Source of the DNA: Phoronis australis
Lineage: Eukaryota; Phoronida; Phoronidae
Assembly (NCBI GenBank): GCA_002633005.1
Contig: NMRA01000351.1
Location: 235,258-299,257 of the forward strand
Length of the DNA stretch: 64,000 nt
Direction of reading: 5' to 3'
In this document: positions 60,840 to 64,000 of the stretch, piece after piece
Position numbering within the stretch: position 1 is the stretch's first letter
How the letters are laid out: each line of letters opens with the position of its first letter
The notes under the pieces: model-generated
Seen by the model: only the letters and a program-made list of their open reading frames with translations
What the model was told of the DNA's origin: nothing
The model's database searches: none
Position numbers and translations under genes: made by a program

Positions 60840-60959
60840 AATGAATTGTACTTCCGGGTTCGCGGCAAGTTCAAAATGGCGGTGGTTCTTCGGGTGCGAA
60901 TCGTGAGTGGCGCGTTCATTTAAACTTTTTTCGAGTACTGATCTTGTATTAGTTATGGG
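60840..60959 (+). promoter_or_regulatory. Probable promoter / non-coding first exon of the guanylate cyclase gene
   Basis: A CpG-rich patch contains ACTTCCGGG (ETS-type site) at about 60850 and AAAATGGCGG (YY1-type site) at about 60873, a pairing common at TATA-less start sites. A consensus donor (ggg|gtaagt) follows at 60960. The first coding exon at 62090 has acceptor-like sequences upstream (61952 and 61978), so a spliced 5' leader is plausible. This is inference; no transcript evidence is available to me. Confidence 0.4.
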
Positions 60960-61952
60960 GTAAGTACTTCTTGGGTCCTGCCTCTAACCATGTAATAAGG
61001 GTTAACAACGCGTGCGAGAAGGACTTTAGTATGTTCTAAAGTTCACTCAGGCAAGCCAGTGTTGAGTCCCAGACAAGAGCTTGGTCGGAAACGACTCAAT
61101 CGGTTGAGGGTTAGCGACATGGTGTACTTCGATTTTTTTCTTCACCAATGTCACCAAGTCGCAGCGTAGAGTGTACACTAGTACTCGGGGTAGAAGTAGG
61201 CTTACAATCTATTGGGAAGCCTAGACTACCGGGGGTGATGTATGAACCTATGCCTCCTACGTGTAACTCTGAGGAAACCTGCTTTTGACTAAATTCATAT
61301 TAAATAATTGATATTCAAAGTTTATAAACGTTTTGCATTCCTGTAAGTGGAAAATGCTTAACATGATACTTAACCTTGTTTTGATGATTTCAACCAATTC
61401 TCTTTTTGTCACCTGCGTCATTGCTGTCAATCTTCCAAGTTAAAGGCAGGAATCAACTAAAATATCATACTGCCTATGTCACAGATTGGACATTATATCT
61501 TTGGTGGGTGGTTTTCTCCCACAGTTGCCGTGTAATTCGCTAAAAGCGTAAAGCACGTTTGCCAGTTTAACAGACTTTGAAAGGAGTTTTCAAATTTTGC
61601 TCCAAACTTTTAAGGGTTGTTGAGGGTTACAGAACATAAATTTGTTTCAGAAAGCTGGATGTGTAAGTCGTTTTTAGTATCTGTTAGCAGGACAAAATCG
61701 GGTTTGGTATCATCTTTAGTGTGCAATTGACTGTCTTAAGTTGCCTGTAGGCTCCTTTTAATTTACTAAAGTAGGCGGCCTTGACATGGCGGGCGTTCTG
61801 TGCCTGATTTAGTCGGACTACATGACTGCTTGACAAGATTCAAATGTTAGACGCTGAATAAAAACTGATCTTCGACGAAATGTTTTTAAATGCGTAGATT
61901 TCCCATATGTCCACTTCGCTAATTAGTAATACTGCCTCTTAATTGGTTTTAG
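60960..61952. other. Probable 5'-leader intron
   Basis: Between the gtaagt donor at 60960 and the candidate acceptors ggttttag (ending 61952) or catgcag (ending 61978). Contains a dispersed repeat at 61600-61725; otherwise nothing recognised. Confidence 0.4.
61600..61725 (+). repeat. Dispersed repeat, copy also at 31965
   Basis: From aaacttttaagggttg through agaaagctggatgtg to ggtatcatctttag it aligns with 31965-32095. Two copies 29.6 kb apart in the same orientation. Family unknown. Confidence 0.55.
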
Positions 61953-61972
61953 TTGTCTTCGCTCATTACATC

Positions 61973-62059
61973 ATGCAGTGGCTTGTCTCAACTCAGCAAA
62001 TCGGAACGACCAACGGACATGTGCACCATCACATATGTCTAAATATCTATAGAGAATAG
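61973..62059 (+). promoter_or_regulatory. Upstream ORF in the probable cyclase 5' leader
   Basis: ATG CAG TGG... runs 28 codons to TAG. Two more upstream starts follow: a 7-codon ORF at 62019-62042 and one at 62083 that overlaps the main ATG out of frame and ends at 62121. If this region is in the mRNA they would lower main-ORF initiation. The 61973 ORF is present only if the acceptor ending at 61952 is used. Confidence 0.35.
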
Positions 62060-62089
62060 TCCATCCAAGCAGAACAAGGCGAATGCACA

Positions 62090-62723
62090 ATGTACGGCCT
62101 TCTTTTACAAAGTATATATGATTATCTTAGGACACGTTATGGGGAGCAAACGTTTGATCGAATTCGCGTCAAGGCCAACATTCCTCATCACAGTTTCGCG
62201 ACTCATCAGGTGTATAGCGAGACGGTCATTCCGCGGTTGGCGGCGGCCGCACGAGACGTAACTGGGACACCATATGAGGACGTCATGGAAGGCCTAGGGC
62301 AGTCATTTGTTACTTACATGGGGCAATACGGATATGACAAACTATTACAAGTTCTTGGACGGAACCTTAGAGATTTTCTCAATGGTTTAGACAACTTACA
62401 CGAGTATATCAAGTTTAGTTACCCTAAAATTAATGCCCCGTCCTTTTTCTGCGACTGCGAGACCGCTGCAGGAGTTACGCTGCACTACAGAACAAAAAGA
62501 AAAGGTTTTGTGTATTACGTAATAGGACAGATAAAGGAAGTGGCCCGGCAGTTCTACAACCAGGACATCAAAATTGAAGTAACACGAGTTCAAGAATTCG
62601 AAGCATCAATTCACGTGGTCTATCAACTATATTTCGAGAACTCAGACTTCATGAAAGACGAACAACTCAGCAGCATTCATCCACAAACGAATTTGCAAAT
62701 TAATTCAGACATCTTCTTTGACG
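62090..62723 (+). CDS. Gyc88E-like: Atypical soluble guanylate cyclase, first coding exon (H-NOX domain)
   Basis: The protein starts MYGLLLQSIYDYLRTRYGEQ and runs 211 codons to a donor (gacg|gtaggt). The donor leaves one base (G) to complete a Val codon, as in IFFDV of family members. Residues 1 to about 185 form the heme NO/oxygen-binding (H-NOX/HNOB) domain; the HNOBA region begins near the exon end. The proximal heme ligand is His104 in FLNGLDNLHEYIKFSYP. The heme-propionate motif is Y133-x-T135-x-R137, where the family usually has Y-x-S-x-R. The FVYYVIGQIKEVARQFY stretch is typical of the Gyc88E / GCY-35 type, not of the classical NO receptor beta-1 subunit. The complete enzyme makes cGMP in the cytosol. 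The coiled coil and cyclase domains are beyond the window. The ATG is chosen by homology. Confidence 0.93.
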
Positions 62724-63248
62724 GTAGGTTTAATCGATAAGTAAGATTTACTAGCTTTTTCGAGTCCTTTAAAGTTCCATGCAGCGCCATCAAATCTTGC
62801 TCTGGGAGGAACACTTTGTTGTAGTCTCCCTAATTACACATGGTATCATCATCAGTGATTGCTTCAGGAAAATTCACTAACTTCGCTAACTCGATTAATT
62901 CAAATTTGAGGCTTACGACTTGGTCTTGGCCTAATCAGCGCTGCGCGGGACACTTCCCTATGGTCACCTGCATGAAATAGAACTTTGTAAGTTCGCCAGA
63001 TGCTTCGAGAATTTCAGTGACGCGTGGAATTAGTTATTGTGCATTACTTTTCATACCAAGTTTCTCCAAAAGGCAAGGTTGTTACTTTCTTTTGTATGCA
63101 TTTGGTACCTGAACAAGAATATCTATGTTTTCTAAACCTGTAGAAGGAAAAGAATCAAGGCAACACTATTTAATTTTGCTTAATGGCAACAGTTTGATTG
63201 GCATGGGAACAGTTTAATTGGCATGTTGATTTCAGACTATTTCTACAA
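62724..63248. other. Cyclase first coding intron, no features recognised
   Basis: Sequence after the gtaggt donor; nothing supportable before the first MITE. Confidence 0.5.
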
Positions 63249-63420
63249 TTGACCTATCGCAAGCTCCGCCCCCTTGCGTAATGTGGACTAACAAACAATA
63301 AGTTTTACCCGGCAACGTGTTGTTTGTCGGGTAAAATGGCGGCTTGGAAACGAAGGTGCCAGAACGATGAGTTCTAAATGGTCACTTAAGTCGTCACTCA
63401 AAATCCTGGCGATAGGTCAA
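63249..63420. mobile_element. MITE of about 172 bp, copy 1
   Basis: It opens TTGACCTATCGC and closes GCGATAGGTCAA, a perfect 12-bp inverted repeat. The centre has its own hairpin, TTTTACCCGG ... CGGGTAAAA, around gcaacgtgttgtttgt. No coding capacity. Target duplication not evident. Confidence 0.85.
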
Positions 63421-63538
63421 ATATCCTGAAACGTGCTCACACAATGTTCAGCTTTGGTCTTTTGCAATTTGTTTTTTTAGCCTTTCTTCCAACCACGATT
63501 TCTGAAACTTTCAAAACGAGATGCTGTCTTTGTGCCAA

Positions 63539-63712
63539 TTGACCTATCGCAAACTCCGCCCCTTGCGAAAAGTCGAGAAACAAACAATAACTTTTACCCG
63601 ACAACGTGTTGTTTGTAGGGTAAAATGGCGGCTTGGAAACGAAGGTGTGTTAAGAATGCTGCATTCTAATTGGTCAATTAAGCCATCACTCAAAATGCTG
63701 GATATAGTTCAA
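63539..63712. mobile_element. MITE of about 174 bp, copy 2
   Basis: It opens TTGACCTATCGC and closes with a decayed GATATAGTTCAA. It shares ccttgcg, the tttacccg hairpin and taaaatggcggcttggaaac with copy 1, in the same orientation 119 bp downstream. More diverged at its right end than copy 1. Confidence 0.8.
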
Positions 63713-64000
63713 TTGCTTTAACCGTTTTGATTTTGATAACAAAAGGGTATTGTGACGTACAACGTCTATTGTTTACGCGACCTACGGCGAGTTCAGACTT
63801 TTGTCGTTGCTATTGCTAAATTTATTGGACAACAATTAAAAGAAGAAAAAACACGCTGTGTGTTTTATTTGCTGATCACAGAATACTAAAACCAGGCACA
63901 CTTTTATCTTGCTTCGAATTTATACCCACTTGAAGTTCCTTTACACTGCACCTAGAATAGGCGGAAACGGCATCACTGCCAACTGCCGCTATGTTGCTCG
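63713..64000. other. Intron of the cyclase gene, no features recognised
   Basis: No exon or repeat seen before the window ends. Confidence 0.4.

Overview
This is a eukaryotic, animal window. Coding exons are short and separated by large introns with consensus GT/AG sites. The encoded families are metazoan: a gel-forming-mucin-like protein ending in a cystine knot, and a soluble guanylate cyclase. The repeats (a TTAA-flanked family with a THAP-like finger, Ty3/gypsy, several LINEs, MITEs) and the Gyc88E-like cyclase fit a marine invertebrate, perhaps an invertebrate deuterostome such as a lancelet or acorn worm. That placement is inference; nothing in the sequence fixes the species.

Layout. 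(1) About 1.86-32.3 kb, + strand: thirteen recognisable exons of one large secreted mucin-like gene whose 5' end lies upstream of the window. The order is VWC end, short linker, one 5.08-kb Thr/Ser/Pro exon carrying four copies of a cysteine module, a fifth module plus TIL, a post-TIL exon, a second TIL, three VWC-type units, and a C-terminal CTCK knot with a stop. Splice phases agree at every junction proposed. The introns hold two end-to-end copies of a TTAA/THAP transposon in opposite orientation, two LINE relics, two copies of a fold-back element and several tandem repeats. (2) 32.3-43.1 kb: a repeat-dense block with a degenerate tandem repeat of about 0.45 kb, a truncated TTAA/THAP copy cut by a Ty3/gypsy element, a LINE fragment split by a small terminal-direct-repeat element, and another truncated TTAA/THAP copy. 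The Ty3/gypsy element has identical-length 157-bp LTRs, lacks protease and RT, and keeps RNase H and integrase. (3) 43.1-60.8 kb: mostly gene-poor sequence with three copies of a dispersed repeat, a trinucleotide tract and a 635-N gap. (4) 60.8-64 kb: a promoter-like patch, a probable non-coding first exon and the first coding exon of an atypical soluble guanylate cyclase (Gyc88E-like), followed in its first intron by two copies of a ~172-bp MITE.

The two genes show no obvious functional link: one encodes an extracellular mucus or matrix glycoprotein, the other a cytosolic gas-sensing cGMP synthase. The assembly is imperfect. Single Ns at 13527, 36825, 37543 and 38908 and a 15-N run at 11420 coincide with reading-frame changes or ~250-bp duplications, so the exact length of the mucin array and the structure of the Ty3 element should not be trusted there.
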